Positions 6,295 to 14,873 of a DNA stretch of 64,000 nt are shown here, piece by piece (position 1 is the stretch's first letter; the number at the start of each line of letters is the position of its first letter). The stretch spans positions 186,001 through 250,000 of the forward strand of contig JADKBZ010000009.1 in assembly GCA_016714815.1 (NCBI GenBank), in the 5' to 3' direction. A program made the translations under genes and the position numbers. The stretch comes from Holophagales bacterium. GTDB lineage: Bacteria; Acidobacteriota; Thermoanaerobaculia; UBA5066. Below the pieces are notes generated by a model. The model saw only the letters and a list, made by a program, of their open reading frames with translations, was not told the DNA's origin and did not search any database.

Positions 6295-7962
6295 TCAGCT
6301 GCCGAACCGGGCCAGCCGGACGGCTTTCTCGACGACGGAGGCCAGGAGCCGGGGGACGCCCGGGGATCCGGGCGCGGACATCGCCTCGGCGACCTCGAGG
6401 GCCATGCGCGGCTTGCCGTGAGCCTTCAGGGCGCGCTCGATGAAGGCGCCGGGAGGGATCCTCCGGCGACCGTAGAGCGAGGGGAGGACCCCGGCCTTCG
6501 CCGCCGCGGCCCGGTAGACGTGTGCGTAGCCGGAGCCCCAGAGGTGGTGCTCCACGTCCCTCTCCCGAAAGCCCGTCACCCTTTCGCGGTCGGGCTCCCC
6601 CGCGAGGAACGACCGCGCGGCCCGCACGTAGTGACGTCCGGCGTCGTCCCCGTCGGCGAGGAGGTGCCACTGGATGCCGAGGCCGCGCGCCATCTTCACG
6701 AGCGGCGCGATCCCGCACTGGGCGAACTCGACGCAACGGATCCCCTCGGCGGGAAAGTCGATCCCGACGAGCCGGGCGACCTCGGGAAGGAGCCACGATT
6801 CGGTCTCGCCCTCGACGAGGAGCCAGCAGCGGGCGAAGACGGAGGAGGCCCGGTTGACGCGGATGTGGTAGCCGACGCGCCGCATCTCGTCCACGGTGAG
6901 GGCGTCGGCGGTGACGGCGTGCACGCTGACCCCCGCGGCGCTGCGGCAGAGCCGGCGGATCGCGTGGAGGGGAACGGAGGCGAGGAGGTCGCCGGAGTTC
7001 GTCGTGAGGACCTTCTGACCCGGAACCCGGTCGATGAGGCGGAAGATGCGGGCGGCCAGCACCGGGTGGAGGTGGGCCTCGGCTTCCTCGATCAGGACGA
7101 GCGATTCGGCGCCGCTGTCGACGGGCGAGCCGTTCTCCGCCTCGAGGAGGGCCCCGAGGAGCATCAGGAGCGCGAGGCTCTGCGTCCCCGCTCCCTCGCG
7201 CGCCTCGGCGCGAAGGGGGTCCGTCGCGCCCAGGGAGACCGGCGTCTCCGCGAGAGCTTCCGCGGCGCGTCCCGGAGCGCGGGCCGGAAGCTGGAGGCGC
7301 TCGCTCCATCGCTCGGCGAGCGCCCGCGCCGCCTCGATCGGCTCGCGCAGCTCGTCCGGGTGCGGACGCCAGGAGCCCGAGAACTTCCGGTACGCGCTCT
7401 CCACCGTGCGGCGGAGCTTCCTCGTCACCTCGCCTTCGGCCGCCGAAGCCGAGGCGGCCCGCCCCGCCGCGTCGTAGCCGGGGACGGCCGAGGGCGTCTC
7501 AGAGGCCCCCGGGATCTCGGCCGGGGCGGGCCGGGCGGGCCGGCCGAAACGGACGCGCAGGACGGGGTGCCGGCGCCGGAAGGCCTCGAAGGCTCCCGGG
7601 TCCCCCGCGTGGAGCTCGCGTCCCTCGTGGTCGACCAGGCGAGGCACGGCGCGTGCCGGCGATCCGTCGATCGTTCGCGTCGCTCCGAGCTCGGCGATCA
7701 CTTCGTGCCCCCCGTCCTCGACGAAGGTGAACCTCAGCGAGATCCTCCCGACCGGCGAGGCTCCGGGGACGCCCGGGACGTGAAAGTCGAGGGGTCCGAA
7801 GAACGGGACCGTGGAGCGGTGCGCGAGAGCGAGCTCGAGCGCGTCGAGCACGCTCGTCTTTCCGCAGGAGTTCTCGCCGATGAGGGCCGTCGTGTCGCTC
7901 AGCTCCAGCGTCATGCGCCGGATCCCGCGGAAGCCCTCGATCTCGATGCGGCAGAGCGGCAC
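6295..7962 (-). CDS. ybjD: OLD-family ATP-dependent endonuclease, YbjD-like (AAA ATPase + TOPRIM)
   Basis: A 555-residue protein that aligns end to end, by memory, with E. coli YbjD (552 residues), a class 2 OLD nuclease. Walker A is GENSCGKTS (residues 29-37), the ABC-like signature lies near GAGTQSLALLMLL (about 258-270) and Walker B is SLVLIEEAEAHLHP (287-300). The TOPRIM nuclease domain follows, with LLVEGETESW (381-390) and DGDDAGRHY (437-445) carrying the metal-binding acidic residues. Conserved linkers such as FARCWLLVEGETE and the VEFAQCG/IQWH segments are the same as in YbjD. OLD nucleases act in DNA repair or phage defence, but the role of YbjD is unsettled. No Gabija-type helicase partner is adjacent. 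GTG start. Confidence 0.9.
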   Translation of the reverse strand: MPLCRIEIEGFRGIRRMTLELSDTTALIGENSCGKTSVLDALELALAHRSTVPFFGPLDFHVPGVPGASPVGRISLRFTFVEDGGHEVIAELGATRTIDGSPARAVPRLVDHEGRELHAGDPGAFEAFRRRHPVLRVRFGRPARPAPAEIPGASETPSAVPGYDAAGRAASASAAEGEVTRKLRRTVESAYRKFSGSWRPHPDELREPIEAARALAERWSERLQLPARAPGRAAEALAETPVSLGATDPLRAEAREGAGTQSLALLMLLGALLEAENGSPVDSGAESLVLIEEAEAHLHPVLAARIFRLIDRVPGQKVLTTNSGDLLASVPLHAIRRLCRSAAGVSVHAVTADALTVDEMRRVGYHIRVNRASSVFARCWLLVEGETESWLLPEVARLVGIDFPAEGIRCVEFAQCGIAPLVKMARGLGIQWHLLADGDDAGRHYVRAARSFLAGEPDRERVTGFRERDVEHHLWGSGYAHVYRAAAAKAGVLPSLYGRRRIPPGAFIERALKAHGKPRMALEVAEAMSAPGSPGVPRLLASVVEKAVRLARFGS

Positions 7963-8022
7963 GGCCTCGAACGTCCCTCCGGAGGAGTGTAGGGCCGCGG
8001 CGCCCCGGGAGGTGCGGTTCGG

Positions 8023-8436
8023 TCAGGTCGCGGGACCGCCCCTGGCGAGCCGCTTGGTGAGGAAGAGTCGGCGCGGGTCGGCGTAGCCGCCCCTTCGGTA
8101 GAGCTCCCGCGCCGGCCCGTTCTCCACCGAGACCTCGATCCGGACGGCCCCGGCGCCTTCCCGTACCGCCTCCCGCTCGACGAAGCCGAGCACGGCGGCG
8201 CCCACCCCGCTGCCGCGGAATTCCGGCAGGACGAAGAGCTCGTCGAGGAGGAGGAAGCGCCCCCCCTGCTCGGTGCTGAAGCCCCAGGTGGCCATCGCGT
8301 ACCCGGCGACGGAGTCCCCCTCGAGGGCGAGCCAGACCCGGCCGAGCGCGGGATCGGCGAAGAGGACGGCGAGCGCCGGCCGGATCGCGGCCGGGTCGAA
8401 GGGAATCCCCTCGTGGACCCACAGCGCTTCCATCAT
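8023..8436 (-). CDS. GNAT-family N-acetyltransferase (true N-terminus probably further upstream)
   Basis: Moves an acetyl group from acetyl-CoA to an amine. The core is clear: LLLDELFVLPEFRGSGVGAAVL holds the R/Q-x-x-G-x-G/A acetyl-CoA loop, and VENGPARELYRRGGY is the typical closing motif. The reading frame continues upstream of ATG 8436 without a stop as VSFRAASIADERVLLPM, which looks like the missing first strand and helix of a GNAT (compare the usual IRxAxxxD opening). No ATG, GTG or TTG lies in that extension; a CTG at 8490 sits 11 bases after the kinase stop codon. The listed start is therefore the conservative one. It follows the Ser/Thr kinase gene on the same strand. Confidence 0.82.
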   Translation of the reverse strand: MMEALWVHEGIPFDPAAIRPALAVLFADPALGRVWLALEGDSVAGYAMATWGFSTEQGGRFLLLDELFVLPEFRGSGVGAAVLGFVEREAVREGAGAVRIEVSVENGPARELYRRGGYADPRRLFLTKRLARGGPAT

Positions 8437-8500
8437 TGGAAGGAGAACCCGCTCGTCGGCGATCGACGCGGCGCGGAAGGAGACTCCCAGGCCAGGCCCC

Positions 8501-10462
8501 CTATCTCGAGGAGAAGAGCTCCTTGTCGTATTTCGCGCGGATCGTCGCGGGACCGATCTCCACGGTGATCGACCGGAGCGAGCCCCCGGCCTCGGCCGCG
8601 GCGGCTCCCGGGACGAAGAGCCGCACGCGCATCGCGCCCGTCGGGTCCTCGGTCATCCCCATCTGGCGAATCTCTGCGGGCGCACCGGCGAGGACCGCCA
8701 GCGGCTGTCCCGAGCCATCGGCCGCGCCGACGATCCGGCAATCCTGGATGCCGGAGATGTTGACGGGCTTGCGGAACCGGAGGACGACGATGAGGCCCTT
8801 GTCGACGGTCGTGAAGAAGCCGAGGGCGTTGGAGTCGACGAGGCGCCGCTCTTCGGGGCCGAGCTTGGCGGACCGGCTGACCGGCCTTTTCGGCTCGGGC
8901 ACGGAGGTGGGGAGCGGGGTTTCGGCGCCGGAGCCGGACGGGAGCGCGCCGGGGGGAACGGGAGCGGAGGGCGGATAGGAAGCGGTCGTCCCCGGGGAGG
9001 ACGACGGCAGGTTCGGCTTGACGTAGAACACCCATCCGGCCCCGGCGCCGCCACCGAGGACGCCCAGGACGAGGAGCGTGACGAGAACGGCCTTCCGCTT
9101 CCGCGCCGCCTCCGCGCGCTGCTTGACGAGGATCGACTCCGTGTCGCGCTTCACGGACCGCGAGCGGTTGTCGGTACCGAGCACCGGATGCACGGGCGAG
9201 CGCGAGATTCCCTGCCGGCTCTCGCTCATGACCTGGATCTGCTCGTCGTAGCCGGCCTGCTCGAGCCAGTCGGGAACCTGGGAGGCGGGGGCCGCCGGGG
9301 CGCTTCGGGCCGGCGGCGGAGCCGCCTGGATAGCCTGGGGCGCCTGGACCCCGCCGGACGCGACGGCCCTCATCGCGTCGGTGCCGACGCGCGACGCCGA
9401 GGACGGGGCTTTCGTCTCGGCCTCGGTGAACGGGTACGCGCCGTCGTCGAAGAAACCGGTCGCGGCCGTCGCGGGGCCGGACCTGTTGCCCGACGGCGAA
9501 GGCGTCCCGCCGGCCACGCCCGGAGAGGCTCCCGCCCCCGAAAGGGACTTTCGGGGCTCGGTGGAGGGAAGCGTGGAGACGTCCTCGGGATCGGGCGTCA
9601 GGCCCGCCGCCTCCGCCTGGCCCTGGGCCGCGACGAGCGCGTCGATGATCTCCTCGTAGCCCTGCGGCCGGTCGTCGGACTTCTTGGCGAGCATCTTCGT
9701 GACGAGCGCCTGGAGCGTCGCGGGAATCGGCGGGCTTCCCTCGGGCGCCGTGAAGTCGAACGGGGTGCGATTCTCCTGCGCCATCACCCACTCGAGGTAG
9801 TTCCTCGAGTTCTGGACGTTGATCGGACGGCGCTTCGTCAGGAGGCGGAAGAAGATGACGCCGAGCGAGTAGATGTCGCTCCGGAAGTCGATCTGGCCGA
9901 ACGTCAGGAGCTCGTGCGAGGCGTAGGCGAGCTTGCCGAGGAACTCGCCCGTCTGCGTCAGCTCGCCGCCGCTTCCCTCCTGGAGGACCTTGGCGACCCC
10001 GAAGTCGAGGATCTTCACGAGGCGGCGGTCGTCCTGGATCGTGACGAGGACGTTGTTCGGCGAGAGGTCGCGGTGGAGGATGTTCCGTTCCTTGAGGTAG
10101 GCCAGGCCCATCGCGGCCTGCACCATCAGCGGAAGGAGCTCGGGGAAGGGCCGCCCCTCGAAGGCGCCGAAGTCGACTCCCTTGAGGTACTCCATGACGA
10201 TCGTCGGCAGCCCCTCGCGCGAGCGGGTGATCTCGTAGCAGCGGACGATGTTCCGGTGGTTGAGCGAGGCCAGGATCTGGTTCTCTTTCATGAACCGGGC
10301 CTGAAGCTCGGGGTCCGACAGGCTCCTGGACATCACCTTTGCCGCAACGGGAAGGTGGGTCCTTCGGTCTTCCGCGAGGAAGACGATTCCCATCCCGCCC
10401 TCTCCGAGGACGCGGGAAACGGAGAAGTGATCGAATTCGGGGGGCCTGAGAAGAACGTTCAA
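8501..10462 (-). CDS. PknB-like membrane Ser/Thr protein kinase with external C-terminal domain
   Basis: A 653-residue eukaryotic-like kinase. The catalytic domain spans about residues 11-270: GEGGMG loop (20-25), ATP-binding Lys 42, HRDLSPNN (130-137) and DFGVAK (153-158), all intact. A long Pro/Ala/Ser-rich linker (about 280-440) follows, then one membrane helix (about 458-480), then a Pro-rich stretch and an external domain of about 150 residues with no recognised family. The start is TTG at 10462, supported by AAAGG about eight bases upstream; no ATG or GTG is available in frame upstream. It would sense something outside the membrane and phosphorylate cytoplasmic partners. No PP2C phosphatase or FHA protein is next to it. 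Confidence 0.92.
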   Translation of the reverse strand: MNVLLRPPEFDHFSVSRVLGEGGMGIVFLAEDRRTHLPVAAKVMSRSLSDPELQARFMKENQILASLNHRNIVRCYEITRSREGLPTIVMEYLKGVDFGAFEGRPFPELLPLMVQAAMGLAYLKERNILHRDLSPNNVLVTIQDDRRLVKILDFGVAKVLQEGSGGELTQTGEFLGKLAYASHELLTFGQIDFRSDIYSLGVIFFRLLTKRRPINVQNSRNYLEWVMAQENRTPFDFTAPEGSPPIPATLQALVTKMLAKKSDDRPQGYEEIIDALVAAQGQAEAAGLTPDPEDVSTLPSTEPRKSLSGAGASPGVAGGTPSPSGNRSGPATAATGFFDDGAYPFTEAETKAPSSASRVGTDAMRAVASGGVQAPQAIQAAPPPARSAPAAPASQVPDWLEQAGYDEQIQVMSESRQGISRSPVHPVLGTDNRSRSVKRDTESILVKQRAEAARKRKAVLVTLLVLGVLGGGAGAGWVFYVKPNLPSSSPGTTASYPPSAPVPPGALPSGSGAETPLPTSVPEPKRPVSRSAKLGPEERRLVDSNALGFFTTVDKGLIVVLRFRKPVNISGIQDCRIVGAADGSGQPLAVLAGAPAEIRQMGMTEDPTGAMRVRLFVPGAAAAEAGGSLRSITVEIGPATIRAKYDKELFSSR

Positions 10463-10594
10463 GTCGGAACCTTTGCGCTCATTGTACGGCCCCTCCGGAG
10501 CTGGAGACCGCGCGAACGGATCGTTCCCGTTTCTCTCGCCGCCCGCTTCCGGGTCAGGGCCCCTCGTGACGGAGAGAGAAGGGGGCGCCCGCCG

Positions 10595-11509
10595 TCACGG
10601 CGTCCGTTCCCGCGCCGCCTTCCACGCGTCGTAGAGTCGCGGTGCCGCGTCGACGAAGCCCCCGTGCCTCGGGGTCCAGCCCAGCCGGTGGACCGCCTTC
10701 CAGGAGTCGACGTGCTGGTTCAGCGCCAGGCACGTGGCGAAGGGGCCCATCGACGCGACGGCCTGCTCCACCGGGACGTGCTCGACCCGTCCCTCGGCGC
10801 CGGCCGCATGGCTGGCCGCCGCGGCGCATTCGTTGACGGTGGCGCGGCTCCGGTCGGTCGCGTTGAGCACCTCGCCTCCGAGTCCCGATTCCGCGGCCCT
10901 CACGTAGAGGCCGGCGAGGTCGTCGCGGTGGACCATCGCCCACCGGTTCGTCCCGTCCCCGACGACCCGCGCGGCGCCGCCCTTCTCCGCGCTCTCGAAC
11001 CAGGAGGCCGTCAGGCTTCCGGAGCCGCCGTAAACGCAGCCGGGGCGGATCACGAGGGTCCGGAAGCCGCCGCCGTTCCACGAGAGGACGGCCGCGTCGA
11101 CGGCCGGCCGGGGAGCGACGAACGTGGGCGGGTCGAGGGGCGCCGATTCGTCGACGGCGCCGTCGCCGGTCTCTCCGTAGACCCAGACGCCGCTCGTTGC
11201 GAGCAGGACCCGTCCCGCGCGGTCGCGTCCGGCGTCCCTGAGCGCACCGAGCGCGGAGCGGTGGAGGTCCCAGGACCTGTCGGAGTACTCGACCGCGCAG
11301 TGGACCAGGATGGAGCATCGGTCGGCGGCGGGGCGCCAGCCGTCCGGCTCGTCCATCGTGCCGCTCACCGGGACGACCTCCGCGGCCGCGAGGAGGCGTT
11401 CCTTTCCAGGGGTCCGGACGAGGCCGTAGGTTTCGTGCCCCGCGCGCGCGAAGGCGGCGGCGACCGCGGAGCCGATGAAACCGGTGGCTCCCGTGACGAA
11501 GACTTTCAT
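10595..11509 (-). CDS. NAD(P)-dependent epimerase/dehydratase-like protein (extended SDR)
   Basis: A 304-residue Rossmann protein. The cofactor loop GATGFIG is at residues 7-13, and ATSGVWVYG and RPGCVYGG match extended SDRs. The usual catalytic Tyr-x-x-x-Lys is not seen after WVYGETGDGAV, so it may be an atypical SDR that binds cofactor and acts as a reductase, isomerase or non-catalytic protein. It begins ten bases after the stop of the substrate-binding lipoprotein gene, on the same strand, so they are probably cotranscribed. The substrate is unknown. Confidence 0.8.
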   Translation of the reverse strand: MKVFVTGATGFIGSAVAAAFARAGHETYGLVRTPGKERLLAAAEVVPVSGTMDEPDGWRPAADRCSILVHCAVEYSDRSWDLHRSALGALRDAGRDRAGRVLLATSGVWVYGETGDGAVDESAPLDPPTFVAPRPAVDAAVLSWNGGGFRTLVIRPGCVYGGSGSLTASWFESAEKGGAARVVGDGTNRWAMVHRDDLAGLYVRAAESGLGGEVLNATDRSRATVNECAAAASHAAGAEGRVEHVPVEQAVASMGPFATCLALNQHVDSWKAVHRLGWTPRHGGFVDAAPRLYDAWKAARERTP

Positions 11510-11519
11510 GGAGACCGCC

Positions 11520-12704
11520 TCAATCGGGGTCGATGTTGGTGACGAAGGTGGCCTTCCCGCCCGTGAACTGCTTCAGGACCACGCTCTTGACCGGATCTGG
11601 CGAGCCTCCCTTGAAGAGGATCTTGCCGGTGACGCCGTCGAACGACGTGATCTTCGAGAAGGCCTCGCGCACGGCGTCCCGGTTGTTGCCCGTCGCCGTC
11701 TGCAGCGCCTGTTTCAGGAGGCCCATCGTGTCGTACGTCAGGGCGGCGATGTCGTCCGGCACCTCCTTGGAGTACCTTCTCTCGAAGGCGGCGCGGAAGA
11801 TGCCGACCTTGTCTTCCATGGCATTGGGGTTGTAGTGGGCGGAGAAGAAGGCCCCCTCGACCTCGGCCGCGTTCTTGAGGAGCTCGGGGTTCCCCCAGTT
11901 GTCGCTCCCGAGGAACGGAGCCTTGACGCCGGCGGCCCGCGCCTGCCTGATCTGCTCGGGGACCTCGCTGTAGTAGCTCGGGAGGAAGACGACGTCGGGG
12001 GCCGCCTCGGCGATCTTCTTCATCTGGGTCGAGAAGTCCGTGTCGCCCTTGGCGTAGGTTTCGAAGGCCACGACCTGCCCCGACCGCGCCTCGAATTCCT
12101 TCTTCATCAGCTCGGCCTGCCCTTTCGGGGCCTCGGACGCCGGGTTGTAGAAGATCGCGATCTTCGTCGCCTTGACGTAGCCCGCGGCGAACTTCGCCAG
12201 CGCCTTCTCCTGGACGGGGTCGGTGAAGCAGACGCGATAGGCCCACTTCCGCGGAGCTCCGGTGTCGTCCTGCGTCACGCGCGGAGCGGTCGCCCACGGC
12301 GAGACGAGGAGGGTGCTCCCTTCCGCGGCCGCCTGGGCCGCCGGGACGGCGCCGAGGCTGGCGTTCGGGCCGAGGATCACGAGGACCTGCTCCTGCTCGA
12401 TGAGGCGCTTGGCCGCCTCCGCGGCGGGCTGGGCCGCCCCCTGGCTGTCCTCGATCACGAGACGGAGGAGGTGCTTGGTCCCCGCGACCTTGACGCCGCC
12501 GGCCTCGTTGATCTCGGCGACCGCGAGCTCCGCGGCCTTCTTGCAGGAGTCTCCGACGGCGGGGATGTCGCCGGTGAGCTCCGCGATCACACCGATCTTG
12601 ATGTCGGGGCCGCTCTTGCTGCAGGCGGCCTGGGTGAGGAGCATGCCGCCGAGGGTCCCGGCGAGGAGGAGAGTCGACGCTTTGAAAGCAAAGTCCCGCT
12701 TCAT
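11520..12704 (-). CDS. Branched-chain amino acid type ABC substrate-binding lipoprotein (LivJ-like, Peripla_BP_6)
   Basis: A 394-residue periplasmic binding protein tethered by lipid. The signal ends LLTQAACSKS, so Cys 28 is the likely lipidation site, although Gln at -3 is unusual for a lipobox. The mature part has the Peripla_BP_6 landmarks: IKIGVIAELTGDIPAVG, AAELAVAEINEAGGV, VILGPNASL, a central hinge and GKILFKGG near the end. No LivH, LivM, LivG or LivF genes are in the window, so it is an orphan binding protein that works with a remote permease or acts as a sensor. The epimerase-like gene follows ten bases downstream. The ligand is probably an amino acid, amide or aromatic acid. Confidence 0.9.
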   Translation of the reverse strand: MKRDFAFKASTLLLAGTLGGMLLTQAACSKSGPDIKIGVIAELTGDIPAVGDSCKKAAELAVAEINEAGGVKVAGTKHLLRLVIEDSQGAAQPAAEAAKRLIEQEQVLVILGPNASLGAVPAAQAAAEGSTLLVSPWATAPRVTQDDTGAPRKWAYRVCFTDPVQEKALAKFAAGYVKATKIAIFYNPASEAPKGQAELMKKEFEARSGQVVAFETYAKGDTDFSTQMKKIAEAAPDVVFLPSYYSEVPEQIRQARAAGVKAPFLGSDNWGNPELLKNAAEVEGAFFSAHYNPNAMEDKVGIFRAAFERRYSKEVPDDIAALTYDTMGLLKQALQTATGNNRDAVREAFSKITSFDGVTGKILFKGGSPDPVKSVVLKQFTGGKATFVTNIDPD

Positions 12705-12880
12705 AACCGGGAAGCGTATTTCCGGAGGGGGGGGGCGGTCAAACGGCGATCCGTTCTAAAATCGGGCCTTCGCCCCGGGAAGGGGCGGTTTGCGCTCGTC
12801 GGACGTCCGGAAGGAGCCTCGCGTGGGGTGCCCGGAGCGGTCCCGCTGCCGCCCAGGGGAAAGCTGTCGCCGGAGGATCC

Positions 12881-13882
12881 ATGCCGTTCAACCTCAAGAA
12901 CCGTCACTTCCTGACGATCCACGACTTCACTCCGAAGGAAGTCCTCTACCTCCTCGACCTGGCACGGGACCTGAAGCGCGCCAAGTACGCCGGGGTCGAG
13001 ACGCGGCGCCTCTCCGGGAAGAACGTCGCCCTCATCTTCGAGAAGGACTCGACCCGCACCCGCTGCGCGTTCGAGGTCGCCTGCACCGACCAGGGCGCCA
13101 GCGTCACCTACCTCGGTCCTTCCGGCTCCCAGATCGGCAAGAAGGAGACGATGAAGGACACGGCGCGGGTCCTCGGCCGGATGTACGACGCCATCGAGTA
13201 CCGCGGGTACGGGCAGGCGATCGTCGAGGAGCTGGCGAAGTGGGCCGGCGTCCCGGTCTACAACGGGCTCACCGACGAGTTCCACCCGACCCAGATCCTC
13301 GCCGACCTCCTGACGATGCGCGAGCACAGCGACAAGCCGCTCTCGCAGGTCTCCTACGCCTACCTCGGCGACGCGCGCAACAACATGGGGAACACCCTCA
13401 TGCTCGGCGGCGCGCTGATGGGGATGGACGTGCGGCTCGGCGCGCCGAAGCACCTCTGGCCCGTCGACGAGCTCGTCGCGAAGGCCAACGAGCTGGCCGC
13501 CGCCTCCGGCGGGAAGGTGACGCTCACCGAGGATCCGAAGGAGGCCGTGGGCGGCGTCGACTTCGTCCACACCGACGTCTGGGTCTCGATGGGCGAGCCC
13601 GACTCGGTCTGGGCCGAGCGGATCAAGCTCCTCCTCCCGTACCAGGTCAATGCCGGGCTGATGGCCGCGACGGGGAATCCGAAGGCGAAGTTCCTCCACT
13701 GCCTCCCGGCCTTCCACAACCGCCAGACGAAAATTGGCGAGGAGATCTTCCAGAAGTTCGGGATCGACGCGATGGAGGTTACGGACGACGTCTTCGAGTC
13801 GCCCGCGTCGGTCGTCTTCGACCAGGCGGAGAACCGGCTCCACACGATCAAGGCCGTTCTCGTCGCCACGCTCGCCGGCTAG
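12881..13882 (+). CDS. arcB: Ornithine carbamoyltransferase, catabolic (ArcB-like)
   Basis: Interconverts citrulline plus phosphate with ornithine plus carbamoyl phosphate. The 333 residues hold all active-site motifs: DSTRTRCAFE (carbamoyl phosphate binding, about 55-64), the HPTQ motif and HCLPAFHNR (about 272-280, ornithine site). The opening MPFNLKNRHFLTIHDFTPKE is typical of long ArcB-type enzymes. The start is supported by GGAGG just upstream of ATG 12881. Carbamate kinase follows 10 bases later, which points to ATP formation from citrulline rather than arginine synthesis. No arginine deiminase is in the window. An anabolic role (argF) is not excluded. Confidence 0.93.
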   Translation: MPFNLKNRHFLTIHDFTPKEVLYLLDLARDLKRAKYAGVETRRLSGKNVALIFEKDSTRTRCAFEVACTDQGASVTYLGPSGSQIGKKETMKDTARVLGRMYDAIEYRGYGQAIVEELAKWAGVPVYNGLTDEFHPTQILADLLTMREHSDKPLSQVSYAYLGDARNNMGNTLMLGGALMGMDVRLGAPKHLWPVDELVAKANELAAASGGKVTLTEDPKEAVGGVDFVHTDVWVSMGEPDSVWAERIKLLLPYQVNAGLMAATGNPKAKFLHCLPAFHNRQTKIGEEIFQKFGIDAMEVTDDVFESPASVVFDQAENRLHTIKAVLVATLAG

Positions 13883-13892
13883 GGAGAGAGCG

Positions 13893-14834
13893 ATGCGCAT
13901 CGTCGTCGCCCTGGGCGGAAACGCCCTCCTGAAGCGTGGAGAGCCGATGACGGCCGAGAACCAGCGGGCCAACGTGAAGCGGGCCTGCGAGGCGCTCGCC
14001 CCGGTCGCGCGCGACAACGAGATCGTCATCTCGCACGGAAACGGCCCGCAGGTGGGTCTCATAGCCCTCCAGCAGTCGGCCTACGCGGGCGTCGAGCCCT
14101 ACCCGCTCGACGTCCTCGGCGCGCAGACCGAGGGGATGATCGGCTACGTCATCGAGCAGGAGATGGGGAATCTCCTCCCGTTCGAGCGCCCGTTCGCCAC
14201 GATCCTGTCGATGACCGAGGTCGATCCGGCGGACCCGGCCTTCGGCAACCCGACGAAGCCGATCGGCCCGGTCTACGGCAGGGAAGACGCCGACCGGATG
14301 GCGGCGGAGAAGGGGTGGGTTTTCAAGGCGGACGGCGACGGCTTCCGGCGCGTCGTTCCGTCCCCCCGGCCCAGGCGGATCTTCGAGATCCGTCCCGTGA
14401 AGTGGCTTCTCGAGAAGGGGGCCGTCGTCATCTTCGCCGGCGGCGGCGGAATCCCGACGATGTACGGAGCCGACGGAAAGCTCTGCGGCATCGAGGCCGT
14501 CATCGACAAGGACCTGGCCTCCTCGCTCCTGGCGCGCGAGGTCGAGGCCGACGCCTTCGTCATGGCGACGGACGCGGACGCCGTCTACGTCGGCTGGGGA
14601 ACCCCCGCGGCACGGGCGCTGAAGACCGTCTCGACCGCCGAGCTGAAGAAGTACTCCTTCCCGGCCGGGTCGATGGGGCCGAAGGTCCAGGCCGCGTGCG
14701 AGTTCGCGGAGGCGACCGGAAAGGCCGCCTGTATCGGCGCGCTCGAAGACTCGGCGCGCATGCTGCGAGGCGAGGCGGGGACGACGGTCGTGAGGGACGC
14801 CGTCGAGACGGAGTACTGGCCCGGGAGGGGCTGA
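13893..14834 (+). CDS. arcC: Carbamate kinase
   Basis: Makes ATP from carbamoyl phosphate and ADP, giving carbamate that falls apart to ammonia and CO2. The 313 residues open MRIVVALGGNALLKRGEPMT with the amino-acid-kinase nucleotide loop, followed by ISHGNGPQVG, AGGGGIP and IDKDLASSLLA, all family signatures. ATG 13893 follows GGGAGAGAG and lies ten bases after the arcB stop. The pair forms the energy-yielding half of the deiminase or ureide type pathways. It converges on the LuxR-type regulator at 14874 with a 39-base gap. Confidence 0.95.
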   Translation: MRIVVALGGNALLKRGEPMTAENQRANVKRACEALAPVARDNEIVISHGNGPQVGLIALQQSAYAGVEPYPLDVLGAQTEGMIGYVIEQEMGNLLPFERPFATILSMTEVDPADPAFGNPTKPIGPVYGREDADRMAAEKGWVFKADGDGFRRVVPSPRPRRIFEIRPVKWLLEKGAVVIFAGGGGIPTMYGADGKLCGIEAVIDKDLASSLLAREVEADAFVMATDADAVYVGWGTPAARALKTVSTAELKKYSFPAGSMGPKVQAACEFAEATGKAACIGALEDSARMLRGEAGTTVVRDAVETEYWPGRG

Positions 14835-14873
14835 GCGGCGCCCGGCCGCGCGTGAGCCCGTCGGCCCGGGGAG

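Noticed and set aside
8273..11542. A very long plus-strand open frame (over 1,000 codons) opposite the Ser/Thr kinase and epimerase genes
   Set aside because: High-GC codon bias leaves the antisense frame open; its translation is Arg/Gly/Glu-rich with no domain, while the minus strand holds intact families.
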